Positions 43,287 to 51,504 of a stretch of DNA of 64,000 nucleotides are shown here, one piece after another. The notes under the pieces were generated by a model that had not been told where the DNA came from, ran no database searches, and worked only from the letters and a program-made list of their open reading frames with translations. The DNA lies in contig NZ_QZEY01000001.1 in NCBI RefSeq assembly GCF_003594875.1, positions 310,001-374,000 of the forward strand, written 5' to 3'. The stretch comes from Bailinhaonella thermotolerans. GTDB lineage: Bacteria > Actinomycetota > Actinomycetes > Streptosporangiales > Streptosporangiaceae. Within the stretch, counting starts at the first letter, position 1; each line of letters begins with the position of its first letter. The position numbers and the translations under genes were made by a program.

Positions 43287-43901
43287 TCAGGACGGGGCAC
43301 GGCCGCGCACGAGGGGCAGGTAGACCTCGTCGACGATCTCGACGATCACCTCGTCGGGGGCGGCCGGGACGCCGCGCACGACGAACTCGTCGCGCAGCAG
43401 GGCCATGGCCACGGTCGCGACGCGCGGGTGGAGCGCCTCGGGGGCGGCCTCACCCCGCGCGACCGCGCGGCCCAGGATGGTCAGCCAGGGGGCGGCGGCC
43501 GCGTCGCCGGACTGTTCCCGCAGCCGGGCCAGGAACTCCGGCGCTCCGCCGGCGGCGGCGAGCAGGTCGCGCAGGATCGCGCCGAGCGGGGAGCCCCAGT
43601 AGCGGTTGGCCTGGCGGAGCAGTTCCAGGGCGTCGCCGCGCAGGCTGCCGGTGTCGGGGGGCGTGATCGTGGTGGCCAGATGCCGGTAGGCGGCGACGCC
43701 GAGGGCGAGGCGGTTCGGCCAGCGGCGGTAGATGGCGTTCTTGTTGGTCCCGGCCCGCGTGGCCACCTTGTCCATGGTCAGCCCGGCGTATCCGGATTCG
43801 AGGAGTTCGTCCACCGCGGCGCGCAGGATCGCCTCCTCCAGTGCCGCCCCGCGCCGTCGCGCCGGCCCGCCGCCCGGCCGCCCCGTCGAGTCCGCCGTCA
43901 T
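43287..43901 (-). CDS. TetR family transcriptional regulator
   Basis: A 204-residue repressor. The helix-turn-helix is near residues 22-68, with YAGLTMDKVATRAGTNKNAI and YRRWPNR. The C-terminal half is a helical ligand domain. Start ATG at 43901. Divergent from the TIM-barrel gene at 44036 with a 25-bp operator between them (43990-44014). Confidence 0.92.
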   Translation of the reverse strand: MTADSTGRPGGGPARRRGAALEEAILRAAVDELLESGYAGLTMDKVATRAGTNKNAIYRRWPNRLALGVAAYRHLATTITPPDTGSLRGDALELLRQANRYWGSPLGAILRDLLAAAGGAPEFLARLREQSGDAAAAPWLTILGRAVARGEAAPEALHPRVATVAMALLRDEFVVRGVPAAPDEVIVEIVDEVYLPLVRGRAPS

Positions 43902-43942
43902 GTCCCCTTCCCGCTTCCGGCACCGATCGTACCCAATGTCGG

Positions 43943-43984
43943 CCGGTTGTTTCGCGCTCCAGCCCGGTTGTGTCGCGCTCCAGC
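43943..43984. repeat. 21-bp tandem direct repeat in a divergent promoter region
   Basis: CCGGTTGTTTCGCGCTCCAGC (43943-43963) is followed immediately by a copy differing at one base (43964-43984). It abuts the operator at 43990-44014, between the TetR start and the TIM-barrel gene. Could bind a second regulator or be a recent duplication. Confidence 0.85.
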
Positions 43985-43989
43985 GAGCG

Positions 43990-44014
43990 TTTAAGGTACT
44001 CGCCGTACCCTAAA
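43990..44014. promoter_or_regulatory. Operator between TetR and TIM-barrel genes
   Basis: TTTAAGGTAC-tcgcc-GTACCCTAAA, ten-base arms with one mismatch and a 5-nt spacer, in the midst of the divergent promoter. The position, symmetry and neighbour make it the likely TetR binding site. Confidence 0.75.
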
Positions 44015-44035
44015 TCGGCCTGAAAGAGGCAGCCC

Positions 44036-45061
44036 ATGCGAGCCAAGGGCATCACGTACGACACCGGTTTCGTCGTCGAGGGGGTGAACTCCCTCGCGCG
44101 CTTCGACCCCGGGACGGTCCGGCGCGAGCTGCGCGTGATCCGCGACGACCTGCGCTGCACCGCCGTACGCGTGATCGGCGGGGACCCGGAGCGGATCGAG
44201 ATCGCGGCCGGGCACGCCGCCGACCTGGGCCTGGAGATCTGGTTCTCCCCCTACCCGCTCGACCTGACCACCGGCGAGATGAAGGCGCTGTTCGCCGACT
44301 GCGCCGAACGCGCCGAACGGCTCCGCGAACGGGGCGCCGAGGTCGTGTTCGTCGCCGGGGCCGAGCTGAGCCTCATGGGCAAGGGGTTCCTGCCCGGGGA
44401 CGGCGTCGCCGGCCGGGTCGCGTCGCTGAGCGACCCGGAGCGCCTGCGCGAGCCGGCCGGTGAGGTCGGCTCACGCCTCAACGACTTCCTCGGCGAGGTC
44501 GTGCCCCTGGTCCGCGAGCGCTTCGGCGGCAGGGTGACGTACGCCTCGGTGCCGATGGAGCGGATCGACTGGACCCCCTTCGACATCGTGTCCGCGGACC
44601 TGTACCGGTCCGCCGAGATCGCCGACCGCTTCGCCGACGGCGTGCGGGCCCTCGTCGCGCGGGGGAAGCCGGTCGCCATCACCGAGTTCGGCTCGGCCAC
44701 CTACCGGGGAGCCGGCGAGCACGGCGCGCGCGGGCTGGAGATCGTCGAGTACGACCGGGACACCGGCGCGCCCGTACGGCTGCGCGGCGACTACGACCGC
44801 GACGAGGCCGGGCAGGCCGCGTACCTGCGGGAGCTGCTGGAGGTCTTCGACGCCGCCGGGGTGGACGCCGCGTTCGTGTTCACCTTCGCGCTCCGCGACC
44901 ACCCGCACCGCCCGGACGGCGACCCGCGCGAGGACCTGGACCTGGCGAGCTACGGCGTCGTCAAGGTCTACGAGGACCGCCTCGGCGCCGCCTACCCCGA
45001 TCTGCCGTGGGACCCGAAGGCCGCGTTCGCCGCCGTCGCCGCCCACTACGGCCGCCGCTGA
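44036..45061 (+). CDS. TIM-barrel glycosidase-like protein
   Basis: A 341-residue protein beginning KGITYDTGF, with CTAVRVIGGDPERIEIAA, ITEFGSATYRGA (a Glu in the position of a glycosidase nucleophile) and VDAAFVFTFALRDHP. The repeating strand/helix order suggests a TIM barrel like that of GH family glycosidases. From memory, related actinobacterial proteins are annotated as abortive-infection or hypothetical proteins without evidence. No signal peptide. ATG 44036 follows AAAGAGGC. Expression is probably controlled by the divergent TetR. Substrate unknown. Confidence 0.75.
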   Translation: MRAKGITYDTGFVVEGVNSLARFDPGTVRRELRVIRDDLRCTAVRVIGGDPERIEIAAGHAADLGLEIWFSPYPLDLTTGEMKALFADCAERAERLRERGAEVVFVAGAELSLMGKGFLPGDGVAGRVASLSDPERLREPAGEVGSRLNDFLGEVVPLVRERFGGRVTYASVPMERIDWTPFDIVSADLYRSAEIADRFADGVRALVARGKPVAITEFGSATYRGAGEHGARGLEIVEYDRDTGAPVRLRGDYDRDEAGQAAYLRELLEVFDAAGVDAAFVFTFALRDHPHRPDGDPREDLDLASYGVVKVYEDRLGAAYPDLPWDPKAAFAAVAAHYGRR

Positions 45062-45073
45062 CCACCGGGAACA

Positions 45074-45105
45074 CCGGCCACCCGGAATGCCGGCCACCCG
45101 GAATG
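45074..45105. repeat. 16-bp tandem repeat upstream of the FAD monooxygenase
   Basis: Two perfect contiguous copies of CCGGCCACCCGGAATG. Located between the TIM-barrel stop and the monooxygenase start. Confidence 0.85.
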
Positions 45106-45164
45106 CCGACTGCACAAACCGACCCCCGAGAACTGACACCGAGAACACCGCGAGGAGAACTCCG

Positions 45165-46730
45165 ATGACGTACGACGTCGTGATCGTCGGCGGCGGCCCG
45201 AACGGGCTCATGCTGGCCTGCGAGCTGAGCCTGGCCGGGGTCCGGCCGGTGGTCCTGGAACGGCTGGCGGAGCCGGACGGCCAGCCCAAGGCCAACGGGC
45301 TGCTCGGCCGGGTCGTGCGCGTGCTCGACCGCCGTGGGCTGCACGAACGGCTCAGCGGGAGCCCCGAGCCGCCGCGGCCGAACACCGCGTACTTCATGTT
45401 CGGCGGGCTGAGCCTGGACCTGGGCCTGCTGGAGGAGAGCCCGGTCCACGCCCTGCCGGTGCCGCAGCGGCGCGTCGTGGAGGTCCTCGAGGAACGCGCG
45501 ATCGAGCTGGGCGCGGAGATCCGGCGGGGCCACGAGGTCGTCGGCCTGTCGCAGGACGGCGAGGCCGTCACCGCCGAGGTCGCGGGCCCGGACGGCGTGT
45601 ACGGCCTGCGGGCCCGGTACCTCGTCGGCGCGGACGGGGCCCACAGCGCCGTCCGCAAGCTCAGCGGCATCGCCTTCCCCGGGGTCACCTACGACCGGAT
45701 GACCGTCCGCTCGGCGCACGTGACCGTGCCGCCGGACCTGATCGACCCCGCGAGCGGAGCGCTGATCGTCCCCGGCCACGGCGCCGTCCCGCCGTTCCTG
45801 CCCCGCCGTACCGAGCACGGCGGGTTCTCCTACGCGCCGATGCCCGGGCACCCGCCGCTCGTCAGCACCACCGAGTGGGACCAGCCCGCGACCGAGACCC
45901 CGATGAGCCTGGCGGAGCTGCGGGCGAGCGTCCGCCGCGTGCTCGGCGCCGACCTGCCCCTCGGCCCGCCCGAAGGCGAGGGTCCGCACGCGCTGCGCCG
46001 GCTCACCGGAGGCAACACCCGCCTCGCCGAGCGGTTCCGCGACGGGCGGGTGTTCCTCATCGGGGACGCCGCCCACGTCTACGCCGCCACGGGAGGCGGC
46101 CCCGGCCTCAACCTCGGCCTGCAGGACGCGGTCAACCTCGGCTGGAAGCTCGCCGCCGCGATCCGCGGCAGCGCCCCGCCGGGCCTCCTGGACACCTACG
46201 AGACCGAACGGCGCCTCGCCGCCGACCGCATGGTGCTCAACGCGCGGGCGCAGGCGGCCCTGATCGCCCCCGGGAGCGACGTCACCGGCCTGCGCGAGGT
46301 GTTCGCCGAACTGCTCCGCGACCCCGCCACGGTGCGCCGCCTGGCCGAACTCACCACGGGCGCCGACCTCCGCTACGACATGGGAACGCCCGCGGCCCAC
46401 CCCCTGACCGGCGCGTTCGCCCCCGACCTGGACCTGCGCACCTCGGCGGGCCAGACCACCCGCCTGGCCGACCTGGCCCGGACCGCCCGCCCCCTCCTGC
46501 TCGACCTGACCGAGGACTCCTCCCCCGCCAAGACCCTCGCCCCCTGGGCCGGCCGCATCGACATCATCACCGCCCGCCCCCTGACCCCCGGCGCCCCCGC
46601 GGCCCTCCTCCTCCGCCCCGACGGCCACGTCGCCTGGGCCACCGGCTCCTCCCACCCCGCCCCCGCCGACCTCCAAGCCCTCCACACCGCCGCCCACCAC
46701 TGGTTCCCCCCGGCACACGACCACCCGTGA
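45165..46730 (+). CDS. Class A FAD-dependent monooxygenase (aromatic/rifampicin-type)
   Basis: A 521-residue flavoprotein hydroxylase. The N-terminal dinucleotide site is VIVGGGPNGLMLACEL, the DG motif is ADGAHSAVR, and the second FAD motif is VFLIGDAAHVYAATGGGPGL. The C-terminal thioredoxin-like domain (about 390-520) is typical of polyketide/phenol and rifampicin monooxygenases. ATG 45165 with GAGGAG eight bases upstream; the frame extends upstream, but those 26 residues include the tandem repeat. Cytoplasmic, NAD(P)H-dependent; substrate unknown. Confidence 0.92.
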   Translation: MTYDVVIVGGGPNGLMLACELSLAGVRPVVLERLAEPDGQPKANGLLGRVVRVLDRRGLHERLSGSPEPPRPNTAYFMFGGLSLDLGLLEESPVHALPVPQRRVVEVLEERAIELGAEIRRGHEVVGLSQDGEAVTAEVAGPDGVYGLRARYLVGADGAHSAVRKLSGIAFPGVTYDRMTVRSAHVTVPPDLIDPASGALIVPGHGAVPPFLPRRTEHGGFSYAPMPGHPPLVSTTEWDQPATETPMSLAELRASVRRVLGADLPLGPPEGEGPHALRRLTGGNTRLAERFRDGRVFLIGDAAHVYAATGGGPGLNLGLQDAVNLGWKLAAAIRGSAPPGLLDTYETERRLAADRMVLNARAQAALIAPGSDVTGLREVFAELLRDPATVRRLAELTTGADLRYDMGTPAAHPLTGAFAPDLDLRTSAGQTTRLADLARTARPLLLDLTEDSSPAKTLAPWAGRIDIITARPLTPGAPAALLLRPDGHVAWATGSSHPAPADLQALHTAAHHWFPPAHDHP

Positions 46731-46899
46731 ACCGGCCGGGCCGGCGGGCCGCGACCCGCGCCGCTCCCCGCCGGGGGCTGCCGGCCGTACGGGATCTCGC
46801 GAGCGGATCCGGCCGATGGGGCTGGATCGGCGCGGGATCCGGCCGGGATGATTGTCAGGGTCCGAGCGGGATGGGTTGACGGCGGAAGGCGGGTCGGGC

Positions 46900-47325
46900 G
46901 TGGTGGGTGGGAATTCGCAGCGGTTCCCGGTGTCGATCAAGGGCGTGGTGGTCCGGGCCGGGCGGGTGCTGCTTCTGCGCAATGAGCGCGACGAATGGGA
47001 ACTGCCCGGCGGGAAGCTCGATCTGGGAGAGGACCCGCGGGACTGCCTCGCCCGGGAGATCGCCGAGGAGACCGGGTGGAGGGTCACCGTCCAGGAGATC
47101 CTGGACTGCTGGCAGTACCACATCCGCGACGGCGCCGACGTGCTGATCGTGACGTACGGCTGCCGCCTCGACAGCGACGCGCCTCCGGTGCTCAGCCACG
47201 AGCACAAGGAGGTGGGCCTCTTCCCCGAGTCCCAGGTGCCCGCCCTCGTCATGCCCGACGGCTACAAGAGATCCGTCGCCACCTGGTTCGCCCTCCTCCG
47301 CGAACCCACCCACCCACCCGCCTGA
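46900..47325 (+). CDS. NUDIX hydrolase
   Basis: A 141-residue pyrophosphohydrolase. The complete Nudix box is seen: GGKLDLGEDPRDCLA then REIAEETGW, matching G-x5-E-x7-RE-U-x-EE-x-G-U. The protein opens with a beta-strand and ends with a Pro-rich tail. The GTG at 46900 with GAAGG nearby is chosen; TTG 46852 and TTG 46876 are alternatives in frame. Substrate is a nucleoside diphosphate-X; unclear. It ends 35 nt before the convergent LysR gene. Confidence 0.88.
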   Translation: MVGGNSQRFPVSIKGVVVRAGRVLLLRNERDEWELPGGKLDLGEDPRDCLAREIAEETGWRVTVQEILDCWQYHIRDGADVLIVTYGCRLDSDAPPVLSHEHKEVGLFPESQVPALVMPDGYKRSVATWFALLREPTHPPA

Positions 47326-47360
47326 CAGAGACGACCCCCACCGATCCCACGCGGGGACGC

Positions 47361-48263
47361 TCAGGCGGGAGCGGGAGCGGGAGGGGTGGGGAGCAGGGAG
47401 CGGAAGTTGCGGACCAGCGGGTTGGGGTCGCCGGTGCGCCAGGCCAGGTCCAGGGTGACCGCGCGGGCGGCCGGCGAGAGGGGGCGGAAGGCGACGTCGG
47501 CCCGCCGCAGCCGGGCGACCGACGCCGGGACGATGGACACTCCGATCCCCGCCGCCACCAGGCCGACGATGGTCTGCATCTGCACGGCCTCCTGCACGAT
47601 CCTGGGCTCGAATCCGGCCGCGCGGGCCACGGCGGTGATCTGGTCGTGCAGCGCGGGGCCGTACCGCCGGGGGAACATGACGAACGGCTCGGCGGCGAGG
47701 GCGGACGGCGGCAGCGACGCGCGCGCGGCGTGGGGGTGGTCGGAGGGCAGGGCGGCGAGCAGCACCTCGCGAGCCACGGTGCGGGTGGTCAGCACCTCGG
47801 CCGCGGGCCCGGCGAGCGGCGCGTGCAGGAGGCCGACGTCGAGCAGGCCCTGGCGCAGTTCCTCGGCCTGCTGGGCGGTGGGCAGCTCGCGCAGCTCCAC
47901 CTGGACGCCCGGGTGGCGGGCCCGGAAGCGGCGCAGCACCCTCGGCAGGGTGAGGTTGGTCGCCGACCCGACGAAGCCGACCACCAGCCGGCCCGCCTCT
48001 CCCCTGCCCACGCGCCGGGCGGACTCGGCGGCCTGCTCCGCGTGGGCCAGGCTCGCGCGGGCCCCGGCCACGAAGGCCTCGCCCGCGGGGGTGAGCCGCA
48101 CCTGCCGGGTGGTGCGCTCGAACAGGCGGACGCCCAGTTCCTCTTCCAGCCTGGCGATCTGCTGGCTGAACGGCGGCTGCCGCACGCCCTCGCGTAGCGC
48201 GGCCCGGCCGAAGTTGAGTTCCTCCGCCAGCGCGACCGCGTAGCGCAACTGCTGGAGATTCAT
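47361..48263 (-). CDS. LysR family transcriptional regulator
   Basis: A 300-residue regulator. The N-terminal winged HTH begins MNLQQLRYAVALAEELNFGR, and the DNA-recognition helix is QPPFSQQIARLEEELGVRLF. The C-terminal substrate-binding domain (about 90-295) has a GVSIVPASVARL segment. ATG 48263 is close to the family norm. Divergent from the two membrane-protein genes at 48340 and 48941, with a perfect palindrome at 48268-48285 directly upstream of its start. Confidence 0.93.
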   Translation of the reverse strand: MNLQQLRYAVALAEELNFGRAALREGVRQPPFSQQIARLEEELGVRLFERTTRQVRLTPAGEAFVAGARASLAHAEQAAESARRVGRGEAGRLVVGFVGSATNLTLPRVLRRFRARHPGVQVELRELPTAQQAEELRQGLLDVGLLHAPLAGPAAEVLTTRTVAREVLLAALPSDHPHAARASLPPSALAAEPFVMFPRRYGPALHDQITAVARAAGFEPRIVQEAVQMQTIVGLVAAGIGVSIVPASVARLRRADVAFRPLSPAARAVTLDLAWRTGDPNPLVRNFRSLLPTPPAPAPA

Positions 48264-48267
48264 AGGC

Positions 48268-48285
48268 GGCCGATATTAATCGGCC
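48268..48285. promoter_or_regulatory. LysR-type operator palindrome
   Basis: GGCCGAT-atta-ATCGGCC, perfect 7-bp arms around a 4-nt AT core. It ends five bases from the LysR ATG and 55 bp before the divergent gene, the normal position for a LysR autoregulatory and target site. Confidence 0.7.
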
Positions 48286-48339
48286 CGTCCTTACCTGTGA
48301 ATCCGGTGGGATCGCCGCGCGGTGGCCAGGGTGGGGGCC

Positions 48340-48963
48340 ATGAAGACGATGATCGCCGGACTCGCCCTCCTCGGCGCGCTGCACCACGGCTGGGAGGACT
48401 TCCGGACCGAGCGGCCGATGTATGTGTCCGGCACCGTGAGCGAGGTGACGTGGGGCAACCCGCACCCGCGGGTGCGGCTGAAGGTGTCCGGCCCGGTGCG
48501 GCTGCCGTCCGGGCTCGCCGGGCGGTCCATCCCGGCCGAGCTGGAGGAGCTCGGCGGGCGGGAGGTGCTGAGGCGGACCCGGGCGTTCGACGGCCGGGGC
48601 GACGAGGTGGTGCTGATCCTCGCCCCGGTGGAGCGGCTCTCGGCGTGGGGCATGCCGGACCGGGTGAAGGAGGGCGAGCGGCTGGAGGCGGTGGGGTACG
48701 CGCATCGCGAGCACGCGGAGGAGTTCCGGCCTGAGCTGCTGATCAGGCAGGACGGCCGGGCGGTCCGGCAGCGCTCGGTCGCCCTGCCGCAGAGCCCGCC
48801 CCCGCCGGCCGGGACGGGATCCGGGAACGGACACGGCACAGACCCCGGCGGCGGCGCGGGGGCGCTGCCGTGGCTCGTCGGGGCCGGGCTCCTGGCCGGT
48901 GGCGGCGCGGTCGTCGCGGTGCGGGTGAGGAGGCGGCGCGATGGAGGCACTGGCGTGGCTTGA
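48340..48963 (+). CDS. DUF6152-like secreted/membrane-anchored protein
   Basis: A 207-residue protein with an N-terminal signal, a globular domain beginning HHGWEDFRTERPMYVSGTV and continuing TWGNPHPRV, and a C-terminal TM helix (LPWLVGAGLLAGGGAVVAVR) followed by an Arg-rich tail, so the domain is outside the membrane. The W-(E/D)-F...YVSG...TWGNPHP pattern is that of DUF6152 proteins, from memory. ATG 48340. Overlaps the next gene. Divergent from LysR, so probably controlled by it. Function unknown. Confidence 0.75.
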   Translation: MKTMIAGLALLGALHHGWEDFRTERPMYVSGTVSEVTWGNPHPRVRLKVSGPVRLPSGLAGRSIPAELEELGGREVLRRTRAFDGRGDEVVLILAPVERLSAWGMPDRVKEGERLEAVGYAHREHAEEFRPELLIRQDGRAVRQRSVALPQSPPPPAGTGSGNGHGTDPGGGAGALPWLVGAGLLAGGGAVVAVRVRRRRDGGTGVA

Positions 48964-49420
48964 GGGCACGTGGCCGGCGGAGTTCGTCAGGCAGACGCCG
49001 TGGGTGTACGCCTCGCTGGAGATCGTTCACCTGCTGGGGCTGGCACTGCTGGTCGGCCCCGCCGCCCTGTTCGACCTGCGGCTGCTCGGCGCGGGACGGC
49101 GTGCGATCTCGGTGTCGGCGGCGGCTCGGCGCCTGTTGCCGGTGGCGCGCGCCGGCTTCGCCGCGGCGGCGGTGTCGGGGGCGGCGATGTTCGCGGCGGG
49201 GGCCAGGGAGATCGCGGGCGCCGGCGCCGCGCCGGTCAAGCTGGCCCTGCTCGGGGTGGCCGGGGTGAACGTCGCCCTGTTCCATCTGGGCGTCTACCGC
49301 CGGGTCGGCGCGTGGGACGGCGACCTCCGCCCGCCGGTGGCCGCCAGGGTGGCGGGCGGCGTGTCGCTGGGGGCCTGGGCGGGGGTGGTCGCCGCCGGGC
49401 GTCTGATCGCCTACACCTGA
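48941..49420 (+). CDS. DUF6644-like four-helix membrane protein
   Basis: A 159-residue integral membrane protein with four TM helices (about 24-46, 65-85, 95-115, 133-153). A His in SLEIVHLLGLALLVGP is conserved in this family of proteins, often found next to DUF6152 relatives. The ATG at 48941 overlaps the end of the upstream gene by 23 bases. Possibly a heme or quinone-binding membrane subunit, but nothing proves that. Function unknown. Confidence 0.72.
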   Translation: MEALAWLEGTWPAEFVRQTPWVYASLEIVHLLGLALLVGPAALFDLRLLGAGRRAISVSAAARRLLPVARAGFAAAAVSGAAMFAAGAREIAGAGAAPVKLALLGVAGVNVALFHLGVYRRVGAWDGDLRPPVAARVAGGVSLGAWAGVVAAGRLIAYT

Positions 49421-49498
49421 GCGCGCGGGGAGGGAGTGGCCGGCCCGGGTCGGGGCCGCGGAGGTTCCCCGGCCTGGTCCCGAGGGGCCGGCCGCGGG

Positions 49499-49945
49499 TC
49501 AGCTCTTCGGGATCAGGGTGTTCTGGCGGGCGGCGGTCCACCAGCGCCCCCGCTCCTTCACGAGCACGTACAACGCGATCATCACGGGCTCCCGGTCGAT
49601 CAGCTCGCCTTCCGCCGTGGTCGCGCGGGCGACCTTGTGCGCGATCGCCACGTCCGGCCGCAGGAACGTGATGTCCCGGACGTCGTACCGGACGTACTCG
49701 TCCTTCAGGAACCCGGCCAGTCCCGCGGTGTTCGCGGCGAGCAGGTCGTCATAGCCGCTGATCAGCGTGCCCATGGCGGTGACCACGGCCGCGTTGGCGG
49801 TGAAGTCCGCCGTCATCAGCTCCGGGTCGTTGGTGTTGTAGCCGGTCTCGACGTTCGCGATGATCTGCCGGATGGCGGCGATGTCGTCGGTGTGGTCGGC
49901 GCCGCCGTCGGAAACCGTCGGCGCCCGGTGGCTCGTCGTCGTCAT
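49499..49945 (-). CDS. SgcJ/EcaC-type SnoaL-like protein
   Basis: A 148-residue NTF2-fold protein of the SgcJ/EcaC family (DDIAAIRQIIANVETGYNTN, MTADFTANAAVV, then DVAIAHKVARATTAEGE and the C-terminal WWTAARQNTLI). The role is unknown, often annotated as an oxidoreductase without proof. ATG 49945 lies seven bases after a MerR-type promoter -10 box, so the mRNA is leaderless. Shares its promoter design with the VOC and LLM genes near 62.3 kb. Confidence 0.88.
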   Translation of the reverse strand: MTTTSHRAPTVSDGGADHTDDIAAIRQIIANVETGYNTNDPELMTADFTANAAVVTAMGTLISGYDDLLAANTAGLAGFLKDEYVRYDVRDITFLRPDVAIAHKVARATTAEGELIDREPVMIALYVLVKERGRWWTAARQNTLIPKS

Positions 49946-49952
49946 GGCCCCG

Positions 49953-49983
49953 ACCCTAGGACCTCGACTTAACTCGAGGTCAA
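49953..49983 (-). promoter_or_regulatory. MerR-type promoter of the SgcJ-like gene
   Basis: On the reverse strand TTGACC (49983-49978) and TAGGGT (49958-49953) are 19 bp apart. The spacer holds a perfect palindrome ACCTCGA-n6-TCGAGGT (49961-49967/49974-49980) that resembles SoxR/MerR boxes. The sites at 62279-62309 and 62380-62410 share its design. Confidence 0.78.
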
Positions 49984-50007
49984 TTCGGCGAGGCGGGGCG
50001 GCGGTGG

Positions 50008-50940
50008 TCAGCGGGGCACGGCCACCGCGTTGTAGGGGGTGGCGGGGGTCGGAGGGGTGCCGAAGCGGGCGTTGACCAGGTAGAGGCGGGAGCCGTGCCG
50101 GGCCACGGTGGACGGGACGTCGAAGCGGGGATCGGTGATGTGCCGGCGCAGGGTGGCGGTCGCGGCGCCGGGGCCGAGGTCGAAGACGGCGACGCGGTTG
50201 AGCCGGTTCTGCACCACGTACAGCGTGCGGCCGACGCGCAGGAGCCCGTCGCCGTGCTGGACGTTGTCGGTGCCGCGCAGCGTGAGGGCGGTGGCGTGGC
50301 CGGTGCGCGGGTCGACGCGGTAGAGCCTGCCGACGGGCTGGCTGCTGACGACGATCAGGGCGTGCCCGCCGGGGGCCGCGACGAGGCCGTTGGCGTTGAC
50401 CACATCGGGGACCTGCTGCCAGTCCCCGCCCAGGCGCAGAGCGCGTACGGCCCCGGGGCGGCCGCGCGGCACGCCGTACAGGACGTTGTCGCGCGAGTCG
50501 GTGAACCAGGCACGGTCGCGGAGCAGGACGACGTCGTTGATCAGGTGGCCGGCGGGCGGGGCGAGCCGGTGGGTGGCGATGACCGAGCCGGTGCGGGTGT
50601 CCAACACGCGGGCGACGCCCTGGGGGCCGCCTGCGACGTAGAGCAGCCCGTCGTGGTCGAGCTTCATCCCGGCGGCGGCGGTGCCGGGCGCGCCGGGATG
50701 GATCAGGGCGCCCCGGCCGGTGCGCAGGTCGGCCCGGTACACCGCGCCGTTCTCCAGCGAGCCCATATAGGCGTACGGCGGGCCGCCGATGGCGATCCCC
50801 TCCGGCCGGAACCCGTCGGGCAGCGGGAACTCGTCCGGCCAGGACCCGGCGCGAGCCGTACCGGCGGCGGCGAACGGCGTGACCGCGGCGGCGGCGCCGG
50901 CCAGGACGGCGCGGCGGGAGAGCCGGGGCGACGTCTTCAT
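50008..50940 (-). CDS. Tat-exported SMP-30/gluconolactonase-like beta-propeller
   Basis: A 310-residue protein with a twin-arginine signal (SRRAVLAGAAAAVTPFAAAG, about 8-27). A six-bladed propeller follows, with repeated blades such as MKLDHDGLLYVAGG and LHRLAPPAGHL-like strands, and a WFTDSRDNVLYGV segment. Related to SMP-30/gluconolactonase-like and extracytoplasmic lyase-fold proteins. Metal ligands are not obvious. ATG 50940 with GGAGGCCGTGTC upstream. Substrate unknown. Confidence 0.82.
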   Translation of the reverse strand: MKTSPRLSRRAVLAGAAAAVTPFAAAGTARAGSWPDEFPLPDGFRPEGIAIGGPPYAYMGSLENGAVYRADLRTGRGALIHPGAPGTAAAGMKLDHDGLLYVAGGPQGVARVLDTRTGSVIATHRLAPPAGHLINDVVLLRDRAWFTDSRDNVLYGVPRGRPGAVRALRLGGDWQQVPDVVNANGLVAAPGGHALIVVSSQPVGRLYRVDPRTGHATALTLRGTDNVQHGDGLLRVGRTLYVVQNRLNRVAVFDLGPGAATATLRRHITDPRFDVPSTVARHGSRLYLVNARFGTPPTPATPYNAVAVPR

Positions 50941-51045
50941 GACACGGCCTCCAGAAGGTCTCGGCCGAACATCTCCCCCCGATCCTCGACCCCGCCCACC
51001 CCCCTGACCAGACCCAGAACCCGCCCCCGGCCAGGGTCGAGGGGT

Positions 51046-51504
51046 TCACCAGGAGCCGCAGGTGCCCACGTACCCGGTGCGGACGTTGGTGTTGCAGACG
51101 CGGAAGCGGATGTCGTTCATCCCGCCGGGCTCGGCCCAGGCGATGTGCTTGGGGTTGTAGTAGTCCATGTGCCCGTTGGGAGCGGTCTGCCAGCCGAAGT
51201 AGACGCCGTTGCGGTACCCGGACCATTGGAGGACTCCTGCGTACGGCTCACGGAACGGCCCGCACGTGGACCTGCTCTCGTCCCAGGTCAGGGTGCCGTC
51301 CCAGAAGATCTCGTACGTGCCGCCGGGCTCTGGCGTGTAGCCGTACACGAACCGCGCGGTCGCGCACTGGTTCCCGCTGTAGCGGGTGATGGTGGCCGCG
51401 GCGTGAGCGGGCGCCGCGACCGCGATCAGCGGCGCTCCCAGGACGAGGGCGGCGGCGACCCGGGCGGCGAGGCGGCGGGCCCGGGCGGCGACGTCGGTTC
51501 TCAT
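51046..51504 (-). CDS. Secreted protein with four cysteines
   Basis: A 152-residue exported protein. The signal peptide (RRLAARVAAALVLGAPLIAVA, cleavage near AHA-A about residue 35) precedes a mature part rich in aromatic residues, with four cysteines at about 47, 81, 137 and 149, enough for two disulfides. Strands such as GTYEIFWDGTLTWD and GVYFGWQTAPNGHMDYY suggest a small all-beta domain. I do not recognise the family. ATG 51504 follows GAGGGGAAG. No partner gene. Confidence 0.75.
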   Translation of the reverse strand: MRTDVAARARRLAARVAAALVLGAPLIAVAAPAHAAATITRYSGNQCATARFVYGYTPEPGGTYEIFWDGTLTWDESRSTCGPFREPYAGVLQWSGYRNGVYFGWQTAPNGHMDYYNPKHIAWAEPGGMNDIRFRVCNTNVRTGYVGTCGSW

